DNA of 64,000 bases, from assembly GCF_010731795.1 (NCBI RefSeq), contig NZ_AP022591.1, positions 4,402,001 through 4,466,000 on the forward strand, read 5' to 3'. The notes beneath the pieces were generated by a model. The model made no database searches. It saw only the letters and a list, made by a program, of their open reading frames with translations, and was not told the DNA's origin. This DNA is from Mycolicibacterium celeriflavum. GTDB lineage: Bacteria; Actinomycetota; Actinomycetes; Mycobacteriales; Mycobacteriaceae. A program made the position numbers and the translations under genes. Below, piece by piece: positions 39,374 through 47,508 of this stretch; position 1 is the stretch's first letter, and the number at the start of each line of letters is the position of its first letter.

Positions 39374-40723
39374 TCAGACGAGGCCGAGCGCCAGCATCGC
39401 GTCGGCCACCCGGATGAACCCCGCGATGTTGGCCCCGGCCACGTAGTTGCCGGGCTGGCCGTATTCGTCGGCGGTGGCCAGGCAGCGGTTGTGGATGCGG
39501 CGCATGATCTGCTCGAGCCGCTGTTCGGTGTCGACGAACGTCCAAGAATCCCGCGACGCGTTCTGTTGCATTTCCAACGCGCTGGTGGCGACGCCGCCCG
39601 CGTTGGCGGCCTTACCCGGTGCGAATGTCACCCCTGCCCCCGCGAAGTGCTTGACCGCGGCGGGGGAGCACGGCATGTTCGCGCCTTCTGCGACGATCCG
39701 GCAGCCGTTGGCGATCAGCGCAAGCGCCTCGTCGCCGTTGATCTCGTTCTGCGTCGCGCACGGCAGCGCGATTTCGCACGGCACGTTCCACACGTTGCGG
39801 TCTTCGACGAACGTGACGGCGCCACCACGCATCTCGGCGTAGTCGGCCACCCGGCCGCGCCGCACTTCCTTGATCTCCTTGAGGATCTCGAGGTCGATCC
39901 CCTTCTCGTCGACGACATAGCCGCTCGAGTCCGAACATGCGACCACGATGCCGCCGAGTTCCTGGATCTTCTCGATCGCATAGATCGCGACGTTGCCCGA
40001 GCCGGACACCACCGCGTGCTTGCCCTCGAAGCTGTCGTTGTTGGCCTTGAGGATCTCGTTGACGAAGAACACGGTGCCGTATCCGGTGGCCTCGGTGCGG
40101 ACCTGGGAACCGCCCCAGGTCAACCCCTTTCCGGTGAGCGTGCCGGACTCGTAGCGGTTGGTGATCCGCTTGTACTGCCCGAACAGGTAACCGATTTCAC
40201 GCATACCCACGCCGGCGTCGCCGGCGGGTACGTCGGTGTACTCGCCCAGATGCCGGTACAGCTCGGTCATGAACGACTGGCAGAACCGCATCACCTCGTC
40301 GTCGGTGCGGCCCTTGGGGTCGAAATCCGCGCCGCCCTTGCCGCCGCCGATCGGCATGCCGGTCAGCGAGTTCTTGAAGATCTGTTCGAAGCCGAGGAAT
40401 TTGACGATGCCGAGGTAAACCGACGGGTGAAAACGCAGACCGCCCTTGAACGGGCCCAGCGCGGAGTTGAACTCGACGCGGAAGCCGCGGTTGATCTGAA
40501 CCGTGCCGCGATCGTCGACCCAGGGCACCCGGAAGATGATTTGGCGTTCTGGTTCGCACAACCGGCGGATCACCTCGGAGTCGACATATTCCGGATGCTT
40601 CTCCACCACCGGTCCGAGGCTGGTGAGCACCTCGAACACGGACTGGTGGAACTCCGTCTCGCCGGCGTTGCGTCGTGCGACCTCTTCGTAGAGGTCGTGC
40701 AGTTTCTCGTGTAGTCCGTTCAC
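39374..40723 (-). CDS. gdhA: NADP-specific glutamate dehydrogenase
   Basis: 449 residues from GTG 40723 (VNGLHEKLHDLYEEVARRN), the usual family N-terminus; GTG 40735 would overlap the metG stop and add four residues. Catalytic Lys region GGLRFHPSV and PIGGGKGGADFDPKG, dinucleotide fold AVVSGSGNVAIYAIEKIQ. Hexameric small GDH that assimilates ammonia by reductive amination of 2-oxoglutarate. Downstream of metG on the same strand. This assimilatory NADP-GDH occurs in M. smegmatis; M. tuberculosis has only the large NAD-GDH. Confidence 0.94.
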   Translation of the reverse strand: MNGLHEKLHDLYEEVARRNAGETEFHQSVFEVLTSLGPVVEKHPEYVDSEVIRRLCEPERQIIFRVPWVDDRGTVQINRGFRVEFNSALGPFKGGLRFHPSVYLGIVKFLGFEQIFKNSLTGMPIGGGKGGADFDPKGRTDDEVMRFCQSFMTELYRHLGEYTDVPAGDAGVGMREIGYLFGQYKRITNRYESGTLTGKGLTWGGSQVRTEATGYGTVFFVNEILKANNDSFEGKHAVVSGSGNVAIYAIEKIQELGGIVVACSDSSGYVVDEKGIDLEILKEIKEVRRGRVADYAEMRGGAVTFVEDRNVWNVPCEIALPCATQNEINGDEALALIANGCRIVAEGANMPCSPAAVKHFAGAGVTFAPGKAANAGGVATSALEMQQNASRDSWTFVDTEQRLEQIMRRIHNRCLATADEYGQPGNYVAGANIAGFIRVADAMLALGLV

Positions 40724-40731
40724 TTTTCGAA

Positions 40732-42279
40732 TCACTCAGCCTGGTAGCGGGGAAACACGCCGGTCGGTGCCGGCAGGGCAGTGCCTGGCTTCAATCGGGT
40801 ACCGACGGCGGCGAAGGACCGTTCGTCGGGATCCTGACCGAGCAGGTCGAGCAGTTTGGCCGCCGAGTCGGGCATCACCGGCTGTACCAGCAGCGCCGCG
40901 ATCCGCACGACCTCCAGCGTCGTGTACAGCACAGTGCCGAACCGTCTCTGGTCGTCTGAGGACTCGGACTTGCGCAGCACCCACGGCTCTTGGGCCGAGA
41001 AGTACTTGTTCGCCGAGCCCAGCACGGACCAGACGGCCTCCAGCGCCAGGTGCATAGCGACGGCGTCGTAGTGGCCGCGCACCCGGTCCAGCAACGAGTC
41101 GGCCGACTCCAGCAGCGCGGTGTCCTCGGGCGTGAAATCGCCTGGCTGCGGGACGATCCCGTCGAGGTTCTTGGCCACCATCGACAACGAACGCTGCGCC
41201 AGGTTGCCCAACTCGTTGGCGAGGTCGGCGTTGATGCGTCCGATGATCGCCTCTTCGCTGTAGCTGCCGTCCTGGCCGAACGGCACCTCGCGCAGGAAGA
41301 AGTAGCGCACCTGATCGAGCCCGAACGTGTCGACGAGGTTGACCGGATCGATGATGTTGCCCACCGACTTGCTCATCTTCTCGCCACGGTTGAGCACGAA
41401 GCCATGCGCGAACACCCTGCGCGGCAACGCGATTCCGGCCGACATCAGGAACGCCGGCCAGTAGACGGCGTGGAACCGGATGATGTCCTTGCCGATCATG
41501 TGCAGATCGGCGGGCCAGTACCGGCCGAACGCCTCCGACGAGGTATCCGGAAAGCCAACGCCCGTCAGGTAATTCGTCAATGCGTCCACCCACACGTACA
41601 TGACGTGATCGGGATGATCGGGCACCGGCACGCCCCAGTCGAACGTCGTCCGGGAGATCGACAGGTCGCGCAGCCCGCCGGAGACGAAGCTGACGATCTC
41701 GTTGCGCCGCACCTCGGGCTCGATGAACTCCGGATGCGCCCGGTAGTGCGCGAGCAGCTTGTCGGTGTAGGCCGACAGCCGGAAGAAGTACGTCTGCTCC
41801 TCGGTCCACGTCACCGGAGCGCCGGTTTCGGTCGCCACCCGCACACCGTCGGCGCCGACGCTGGTCTCGGCTTCGGTGAAGAACCGCTCGTCCCGCACGG
41901 AGTACCAACCGCGGTACGAGTCGAGGTAGATGTCGCCGGCGTCGTTCATCCGTCGCCAGATCTCGTTGGACGCCTCGTGATGATCGGCATCGGAGGTGCG
42001 GATGAACCGGTCGAACGAGATGTTGAGCTTGCGCTGCAGGCGCTCGAACACATCGGAGTTCTGCCGCGCCAGCTCGGCCGTCGGCACGCCCAGCGCCTGC
42101 GCGGCCTCGGCCATCTTCAACCCGTGCACGTCGGTGCCGGTCAGGTATCGCACGTCGAACCCGTCCAGCCGCTTGAACCGGGCGATCGCGTCGGTGGCGA
42201 TGTACTCGTAGGCGTGTCCGACGTGCGGATCGCCGTTCGGGTAGGCGATCGCCGTGGTGATGTAGAAAGGCTCGCTCAT
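40732..42279 (-). CDS. metG: methionyl-tRNA synthetase
   Basis: 515 residues from ATG 42279. Class I signatures HVGH (PHVGHAYEYIATDAIARF) and KMSKS (NRGEKMSKSVGNIID), anticodon-binding helix bundle at the C-terminus. No zinc Cys4 knuckle, the single-domain mycobacterial type. Charges tRNA-Met. Orthologue of Rv1007c. TAAGCT on the minus strand lies eight nt upstream (42288-42293), so probably leaderless and divergent from tatD. Confidence 0.96.
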   Translation of the reverse strand: MSEPFYITTAIAYPNGDPHVGHAYEYIATDAIARFKRLDGFDVRYLTGTDVHGLKMAEAAQALGVPTAELARQNSDVFERLQRKLNISFDRFIRTSDADHHEASNEIWRRMNDAGDIYLDSYRGWYSVRDERFFTEAETSVGADGVRVATETGAPVTWTEEQTYFFRLSAYTDKLLAHYRAHPEFIEPEVRRNEIVSFVSGGLRDLSISRTTFDWGVPVPDHPDHVMYVWVDALTNYLTGVGFPDTSSEAFGRYWPADLHMIGKDIIRFHAVYWPAFLMSAGIALPRRVFAHGFVLNRGEKMSKSVGNIIDPVNLVDTFGLDQVRYFFLREVPFGQDGSYSEEAIIGRINADLANELGNLAQRSLSMVAKNLDGIVPQPGDFTPEDTALLESADSLLDRVRGHYDAVAMHLALEAVWSVLGSANKYFSAQEPWVLRKSESSDDQRRFGTVLYTTLEVVRIAALLVQPVMPDSAAKLLDLLGQDPDERSFAAVGTRLKPGTALPAPTGVFPRYQAE

Positions 42280-42287
42280 TTGGCCTC

Positions 42288-42297
42288 AGCTTATGGT
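42288..42297. promoter_or_regulatory. overlapping divergent -10 elements of metG and tatD
   Basis: AGCTTATGGT again fits ANNNTANNNT: minus-strand TAAGCT (metG) and plus-strand TATGGT (tatD) share TA. Spacers are 8 nt to metG and 6 nt to tatD. Confidence 0.6.
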
Positions 42298-42303
42298 GTG
42301 GCG

Positions 42304-43152
42304 GTGAGTGAGAAGCGTCCAGGCGCAAGGGAGCAGCCGCCAGCCCCGGCGCCGCTGAGCCCGCTGATCGACGCGCACACCCATCTCGATGCGTGCGGCG
42401 CCACGGACGCGGCCAGCGTCACCGAGATCGTCGACCGCGCCGCCGCGGTCGGCGTGCAGGCCGTCGTCACGATCGCCGACGACCTCGAGTCCGCGCGGTG
42501 GGTCACCGAGGCCGCCGAGGCCGACGCACGCGTCTACGCCGCGGTCGCCCTGCACCCGACACGGGCCGGCGCGCTCACCGAGGACGCCATGGCCGTCATC
42601 GAGCGACTCGCCGGCCATCCCCGCGTCGTCGCGGTCGGAGAGACCGGCCTGGACCTGTACTGGCCGGGCAAGCTCGACGGGTGCGCCGACCCGGCGACCC
42701 AGCGCGATGCGTTCGCCTGGCACATCGACCTCGCCAAGCGCACCGGCAAACCGCTGATGATCCACAACCGCGACGCCGACGCACAGGTGCTCGACGTGCT
42801 GGCCGCCGAGGGCGCCCCCGACACGGTGATCTTCCACTGCTTCTCATCAGGCCCGGAGATGGCACGGACGTGTGTGGACCAGGGCTGGGTGCTGAGCCTT
42901 TCGGGCACCGTCAGCTTCAAGAACGCCAAGGCGCTGCAGCAAGCGGCGGCGCTGATCCCGCCCGGGCAACTACTCGTCGAGACCGACGCGCCGTACCTCA
43001 CCCCGCACCCGTATCGAGGCGCGCCCAACGAGCCGTATTGCCTGCCCTACACTGTGCGGGCGCTCGCCGAGATCATCGACAAGCCGGCAGAGGTAGTTGC
43101 GCAGGAAACAACCACGACCGCCGCGCACACCTACGGCCTTGCGAGTTGCTGA
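42304..43152 (+). CDS. tatD: TatD-family metal-dependent hydrolase
   Basis: 282 residues from GTG 42304. Metal ligands: DAHTHLD, GETGLDLYW, MIHNRDADAQ, FHCFSSG, ETDAPYLTP. TatD proteins are metal-dependent nucleases or D-amino-acyl esterases; several act as 3'-5' DNA/RNA exonucleases. Orthologue of Rv1008. Leaderless by TATGGT six nt before the start. The N-terminal 20 residues are longer than usual and rich in Pro/Ala. Confidence 0.93.
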   Translation: MSEKRPGAREQPPAPAPLSPLIDAHTHLDACGATDAASVTEIVDRAAAVGVQAVVTIADDLESARWVTEAAEADARVYAAVALHPTRAGALTEDAMAVIERLAGHPRVVAVGETGLDLYWPGKLDGCADPATQRDAFAWHIDLAKRTGKPLMIHNRDADAQVLDVLAAEGAPDTVIFHCFSSGPEMARTCVDQGWVLSLSGTVSFKNAKALQQAAALIPPGQLLVETDAPYLTPHPYRGAPNEPYCLPYTVRALAEIIDKPAEVVAQETTTTAAHTYGLASC

Positions 43153-43243
43153 CGCCAGGGCTCTCCGTTACCGTGCTGTGATCGAAACCGGAGCGCTACC
43201 AAGCAGCCGCATTCGGCCCGATTAGTCGGAGATATACGACGTT

Positions 43244-44371
43244 TTGAACACTTTCACAAAGCTCCATGAAGCGCGCTCGCCATTGCTACGTCTTCTGGTC
43301 GGTGCGACGCTGCTCGCCCTGACCTTCGCCGGTGGTTATGCGATAGCGGCGCACAAGACCGTCACGCTGACCGTGGACGGCTCCTCGACCACCGTGGCGA
43401 CGATGAAGTCGCGGGTCATCGACGTCGTTGAGGAGAACGGCTTCGACGTCGGCGAACGCGACGACCTCTACCCCTCGGCCGATCAGCCGGTGCACCAGGC
43501 CGACACCATCGTGCTGCGTCGCAGCCGTCCGCTGCAGGTGTCCCTCGACGGGCAGGACAGCCGGCAGGTGTGGACCACCGCATCGACGGTCGACGAGGCG
43601 CTCTCGCAACTGAAGATGACCGACACGGCGCCCGCCGCGGCCTCGCGCGGCAGCCGGGTCCCACTGGCGGGCATGTCGCTGCCGGTCGTCAGCGCCAAGA
43701 CCGTGCACATCAAGGACGGTTCGGCCATGCGCACCGTCACGCTGGCCGCGCCGAATGTCGCAGGCCTGCTCGCGGCGGCCGGAGCGCCGCTCGAGCAGCG
43801 CGACACCGTCGTGCCGGCCGCGTCGGCGCCCGTGACCGACGGGATGCGGATCGACGTCACGCGCCACCGGATCGAAAAGGTCGCCCAGCGAGTGCCGCTG
43901 CCTCCGGTCCTCAAGCGCATCGAAGATCCGACGCTGAACGAGAGCCGCGAGATCGTGGAAGACCCCGGAGCGCCCGGCACCCAGGACGTGATCTTTGCAG
44001 TGGCAAAGGTCAACGGCGTCGAAACCGGCAGACTGCCAGTAGCCAATGTCGTCGTGACACCGGCCCGTGAAGGCGTGGTGCGGATCGGCACGAAACCCGG
44101 GACCGACGTGCCGCCGGTGTCCAACGGCGCGACGTGGGACGCCCTCGCGCGGTGCGAAGCGGGAGGTAATTGGGCCATCAACACCGGCAACGGTTACTAC
44201 GGTGGCGTTCAATTCGACCAGAACACCTGGGAGCGCAACGGCGGTTTGAAGTATGCTGCGAGAGCTGATCTGGCGACACGAGAAGAACAAATCGCGATTG
44301 CTGAAGTCACTCGGGCGCGGCAAGGTTGGGGAGCGTGGCCGACGTGTAGCGGGAGGATTGGGGCGCGCTGA
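43244..44371 (+). CDS. rpfB: resuscitation-promoting factor RpfB
   Basis: 375 residues from TTG 43244. Signal/anchor LLRLLVGATLLALTFAGGYAIAAH, three DUF348 modules, a G5 domain (RVPLPPVLKRIEDPTLNESREIVEDPGAPGTQD), and the C-terminal transglycosylase domain TWDALARCEAGGNWAINTGNGYYGGVQFDQNTWE with the catalytic Glu in CEAGG. Cleaves peptidoglycan with RipA to promote regrowth. Orthologue of Rv1009. The DNA upstream has no ribosome site; another start inside the signal region is possible. Followed without gap by ksgA. Confidence 0.94.
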   Translation: MNTFTKLHEARSPLLRLLVGATLLALTFAGGYAIAAHKTVTLTVDGSSTTVATMKSRVIDVVEENGFDVGERDDLYPSADQPVHQADTIVLRRSRPLQVSLDGQDSRQVWTTASTVDEALSQLKMTDTAPAAASRGSRVPLAGMSLPVVSAKTVHIKDGSAMRTVTLAAPNVAGLLAAAGAPLEQRDTVVPAASAPVTDGMRIDVTRHRIEKVAQRVPLPPVLKRIEDPTLNESREIVEDPGAPGTQDVIFAVAKVNGVETGRLPVANVVVTPAREGVVRIGTKPGTDVPPVSNGATWDALARCEAGGNWAINTGNGYYGGVQFDQNTWERNGGLKYAARADLATREEQIAIAEVTRARQGWGAWPTCSGRIGAR

Positions 44372-45291
44372 CCATTCGACTACTCGGGCGGACTGAGATA
44401 CGGCAGCTGGCCAAACAGATCGATTTCCGGCCGCGTAAAGCTTTCGGTCAGAACTTCGTCCACGACGCGAACACGGTACGGCGGATCGTCTCGGCGTCCG
44501 GGATCAACCGGAACGACCATGTCCTCGAGGTCGGTCCCGGCCTGGGCTCTCTGACGCTGGCCCTGCTCGACCGCGGTGCGCGGGTGACCGCCGTCGAGAT
44601 CGACCCGGTGTTGGCCCGGCAGCTGCCGACCACGATCGCCGACCATTCGCACAGCGAGATCAACCGGCTCACCGTGCTCAACCGCGACGTCCTGACGCTG
44701 CGTCGCGCCGAGTTGGACGACGAGCCGACGGCCCTGGTCGCGAACCTGCCCTACAACGTCGCGGTGCCTGCGCTGCTGCATCTGCTGGCCGAGCTGCCGT
44801 CGATCCGCACCGTGATGGTGATGGTGCAGGCCGAGGTGGCCGAGCGACTCGCTGCCGAACCGGGCGGCAAGGAGTACGGCGTGCCCAGCGCCAAAGCCCG
44901 CTTCTTCGGCAACGTCCGCCGTCACGGCACGGTGTCGCCGACCGTGTTCTGGCCGATCCCGCGCGTTTACTCGGGCCTGGTGGGCATCGAACGCCACGAG
45001 ACCCCGCCGTGGCCCACGGACGACGACTTCCGCCGCAAGGTGTTCGAGCTGATCGACATCGGGTTCGCGCAGCGCCGCAAGACGGCCCGCAACGCGTTCG
45101 CCGAATGGGCGGGTTCGGGCAACGAGTCGGCGCGCAGGCTGCTGGCCGCCAGCATCGACCCGTCGCGTCGCGGCGAAACGCTCTCGATCGCCGACTTCGT
45201 CCGGCTGCTGCAGCGGTCCGGAGAGACCGACGCGCCCGCGGCCGGCGAACCCCACGAGCAGGAGCAGCAGGGTTCGATCGGCGTGCCTTGA
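44368..45291 (+). CDS. ksgA: 16S rRNA dimethyladenosine transferase
   Basis: 307 residues from CTG 44368. The conserved N-terminus TIRLLGRTEIRQLAKQIDFRPRKAFGQNFV starts right after this codon. The frame back to the stop at 44347 has no ATG, GTG or TTG, and the next such codon inside the gene would delete the cofactor domain. GGGAGG (44351-44356) precedes CTG at good spacing and CTG overlaps the rpfB stop as CTGA. SAM motif VLEVGPGLGSLTLALL and catalytic NLPYN. Dimethylates A1518 and A1519. Orthologue of Rv1010. Confidence 0.93.
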   Translation: MTIRLLGRTEIRQLAKQIDFRPRKAFGQNFVHDANTVRRIVSASGINRNDHVLEVGPGLGSLTLALLDRGARVTAVEIDPVLARQLPTTIADHSHSEINRLTVLNRDVLTLRRAELDDEPTALVANLPYNVAVPALLHLLAELPSIRTVMVMVQAEVAERLAAEPGGKEYGVPSAKARFFGNVRRHGTVSPTVFWPIPRVYSGLVGIERHETPPWPTDDDFRRKVFELIDIGFAQRRKTARNAFAEWAGSGNESARRLLAASIDPSRRGETLSIADFVRLLQRSGETDAPAAGEPHEQEQQGSIGVP

Positions 45292-45299
45292 GGCGTGCT

Positions 45300-46085
45300 C
45301 TACTGCAACGCGCGGGCGATCAGCGCGATGAGCTCACGGCAGGACCGGTAACGGTCCGCGGGGGCCTTCGACAGTGCCTTGGCCATTATCGAGTCGAAAG
45401 CCCGTGGCAGCCAGTCGTTCTCACGGGAGAATCGCGGCGGCGGGTGATGCAGGTGTGCGTCGACCAGACCGACCCGGGAGTCCTCCCGGAACGGCGGCGA
45501 CCCGGTGATCAGTTCGACCGCGGTACAGGCCAGCGCGTATTCGTCGGTCGCCTCCGTCGGTGCCCGGCCCGCGATGAGTTCGGGCGCCGAGTACGGCAGC
45601 GACGCCTCCACCTGCGTCGGGCGCCGGCAGATGTCGTCGGTGATCGTGACCGCGACCCCGAAGTCGATGAGAACTGCACGGGTGCCGTCGAGGAGGATGT
45701 TGGCGGGTTTGACGTCGCAGTGCACGATCGCGCGGTTGTGGATGTAGTCCAGCGCGTCGGCGATCTGGCTCAGCGCGGCGATGCGATCGAGGAGCCTCCG
45801 CAGGCGGTGCACTCCGCCGCCCGCAATCAGCTCCATCGTCAGCCAACCGGGGCCGCGCTCGTACACCGTGACGATGTGGGGATGGTCCAATCGGTGGGCG
45901 AAGTCGAATTCCCGTCGCAGCTGGGCCAGCTCCGCGAGATGGCGGTGGCCCTCGTCGAGGATCTTCAGCGCGACCACCCTCGCCTCGTCCTCGGCGCCGT
46001 GTACCCGATAGACAGTGGCGGATCCGCCGTGGCCGAGGAGCTCGTCGACCACATAGCCTTCGAACCGGTCGCCGGCGGACAGCAC
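45300..46085 (-). CDS. soluble serine/threonine protein kinase
   Basis: 261 residues from GTG 46085. Complete Hanks kinase core: GHGGSATVYRV loop, ALKIL Lys, catalytic HCDVKPANILL, DFG in IDFGVAV, and SAPELIAGRAP. The HRD arginine is replaced by Cys, typical of kinases that do not need activation-loop phosphorylation. No membrane segment or sensor domain. TAATCT six nt upstream on the minus strand suggests leaderless expression. In M. tuberculosis ksgA and ispE are adjacent; here this kinase sits between them on the opposite strand. Substrates unknown. Confidence 0.9.
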   Translation of the reverse strand: MLSAGDRFEGYVVDELLGHGGSATVYRVHGAEDEARVVALKILDEGHRHLAELAQLRREFDFAHRLDHPHIVTVYERGPGWLTMELIAGGGVHRLRRLLDRIAALSQIADALDYIHNRAIVHCDVKPANILLDGTRAVLIDFGVAVTITDDICRRPTQVEASLPYSAPELIAGRAPTEATDEYALACTAVELITGSPPFREDSRVGLVDAHLHHPPPRFSRENDWLPRAFDSIMAKALSKAPADRYRSCRELIALIARALQ

Positions 46086-46156
46086 CTTCCCAGATTAGTG
46101 CCGGTGCCGGCTCTGACTCGGTGAGACGACCGCTGGTCACCAGATAGGGTCGTGCC

Positions 46157-47128
46157 GTGTCGGGCTGGAACGGAAACACCGCCTCGGAGTGGGTCCCCAC
46201 CGGGTCGGTCACGGTCCGGGTGCCCGGCAAGGTGAACCTCTACCTGGAGGTGGGGGACCGGCGCGACGACGGCTATCACGAGCTCACCACCGTGTTCCAC
46301 GCCGTTTCGCTGCTCGACGAGGTCACCGTCCGCAACGCCGACATGCTGACCGTGGAGATGACCGGTGAAGGGGCAGAGGCGCTGCCCACCGACGAACGCA
46401 ACCTCGCGTGGCGGGCGGCGGTGTTGATGGCCGAGCACGTGGGCCGGGCGCCGGATGTGGCGATCGCCATCGAGAAGTCCATCCCGGTGGCCGGCGGGAT
46501 GGCGGGCGGCAGCGCAGACGCAGCGGCGGTACTGGTCGCGATGAACGCGCTGTGGGAGCTGGGTGTGCCGCGGCGTGATCTGCACGCGCTGGCCGCTCAA
46601 CTCGGCAGCGACGTGCCGTTCGCACTGCACGGCGGGACGGCGCTGGGCACCGGTCGCGGCGAGGAGCTGGCGACAGTGCTGGCCCGCACCACGTTCCACT
46701 GGGTGTTGGCGTTCGCCGACGGCGGGTTGTCGACGCCTGCGGTGTTCGCCGAGATCGACCGGCTGCGCGAGACCGCGGGATCCGACCGCAAGGCGCCGCC
46801 GCGTCTCGACGACCCCGAGCCGGTGCTGGCCGCGTTGGCGTCCGGTGATGCCGCCGAGCTGGCGCCGCTGCTCGGAAACGACCTGCAGGCCGCGGCGCTG
46901 CACCTCGACCCGGGGCTTCGCCGCACGCTGCGCGCCGGCACCGAGGCGGGGGCGTTGGCGGGCATCGTCTCGGGCTCGGGCCCGACGTGCGCGTTCCTGT
47001 GCGCTTCGGCGAGCGCGGCGGTGGACGTCGGTGCACAACTCGCGGGCGCGGGCGTGTGTCGCACGGTGCGGGTGGCCAGCGGCCCCGTGCAGGGTGCGCG
47101 CGTGGTACCCGCGCCGTCGACCGCGTGA
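46157..47128 (+). CDS. ispE: 4-diphosphocytidyl-2-C-methyl-D-erythritol kinase
   Basis: 323 residues from GTG 46157; TAGGGT ends six nt before it (leaderless). GHMP kinase: VRVPGKVNLYLEVG, ATP loop PVAGGMAGGSADAAAVLVAMN, and GIVSGSGPTCAFLC. Phosphorylates CDP-ME in the MEP isoprenoid pathway. Orthologue of Rv1011. Confidence 0.96.
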   Translation: MSGWNGNTASEWVPTGSVTVRVPGKVNLYLEVGDRRDDGYHELTTVFHAVSLLDEVTVRNADMLTVEMTGEGAEALPTDERNLAWRAAVLMAEHVGRAPDVAIAIEKSIPVAGGMAGGSADAAAVLVAMNALWELGVPRRDLHALAAQLGSDVPFALHGGTALGTGRGEELATVLARTTFHWVLAFADGGLSTPAVFAEIDRLRETAGSDRKAPPRLDDPEPVLAALASGDAAELAPLLGNDLQAAALHLDPGLRRTLRAGTEAGALAGIVSGSGPTCAFLCASASAAVDVGAQLAGAGVCRTVRVASGPVQGARVVPAPSTA

Positions 47129-47196
47129 CTTCTGCCGCTTCTGCCGCTTCTGCCGCGAGTGCGCAGCCTGGTACGCAAAACCCGCGAAATTCTGTA

Positions 47197-47223
47197 CCCA
47201 GCTGAGCGCTGGGCAGCATTTTG
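47197..47223 (+). terminator. terminator candidate after ispE
   Basis: CCCAGC-TGAGC-GCTGGG followed by CAGCATTTTG. Short 6-bp stem with a four-T run. Confidence 0.5.
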
Positions 47224-47265
47224 ATAACGAGCGGGTGTGAGCCAGACCTCAATTCTCACGAGAGT

Positions 47266-47294
47266 TTGGCGGCTACTTAAGAGTTGCCTAAGAT
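47266..47294 (+). promoter_or_regulatory. SigA-type promoter of acyl-AMP ligase gene
   Basis: TTGGCG (47266-47271), 17 bp, TAAGAT (47289-47294). Leaves a 5' leader of about 208 nt before the GTG at 47509. Confidence 0.6.
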
Positions 47295-47508
47295 GAGCTG
47301 CGGTGAAAACTAGCGGTCATGCAGCGGACGCGACTTTCTTACCCGCCGGAAACCTCGGTGGGAGTCTCGTCGGATGCGGCGTAGGTTCCGGTGCATCACC
47401 GATTCGAGACTCAACCGCTCCCGATTTGTATGCGCGCCTTCGCCATCGCGCGCCTGAGCAGGCGGAGCATTACGCCAGGGAATTAGCTCTGGAGCCGAGG
47501 AGGTCGTC

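Larger units (their letters stand above)
47129..47508. other. intergenic region between ispE and the acyl-AMP ligase gene
   Basis: No convincing gene; the frame at 47303-47512 has no ribosome site or family features. The region contains three copies of TTCTGCCGC (47130-47156), a terminator-like hairpin (47197-47213), a SigA promoter (47266-47294) and a leader of about 200 nt. Confidence 0.6.

Noticed and set aside
47130..47156. Three copies of TTCTGCCGC as a possible CRISPR or regulatory array
   Set aside because: Perfect 9-bp tandem repeats without spacers, only three units; a simple microsatellite. No CRISPR array or cas gene was seen anywhere in the window.
47276..47293. CTTA-N9-TAAG before the acyl-AMP ligase as an IdeR iron box
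   Set aside because: Only the outer bases fit the IdeR consensus; the same bases are explained by the SigA -10 box TAAGAT.
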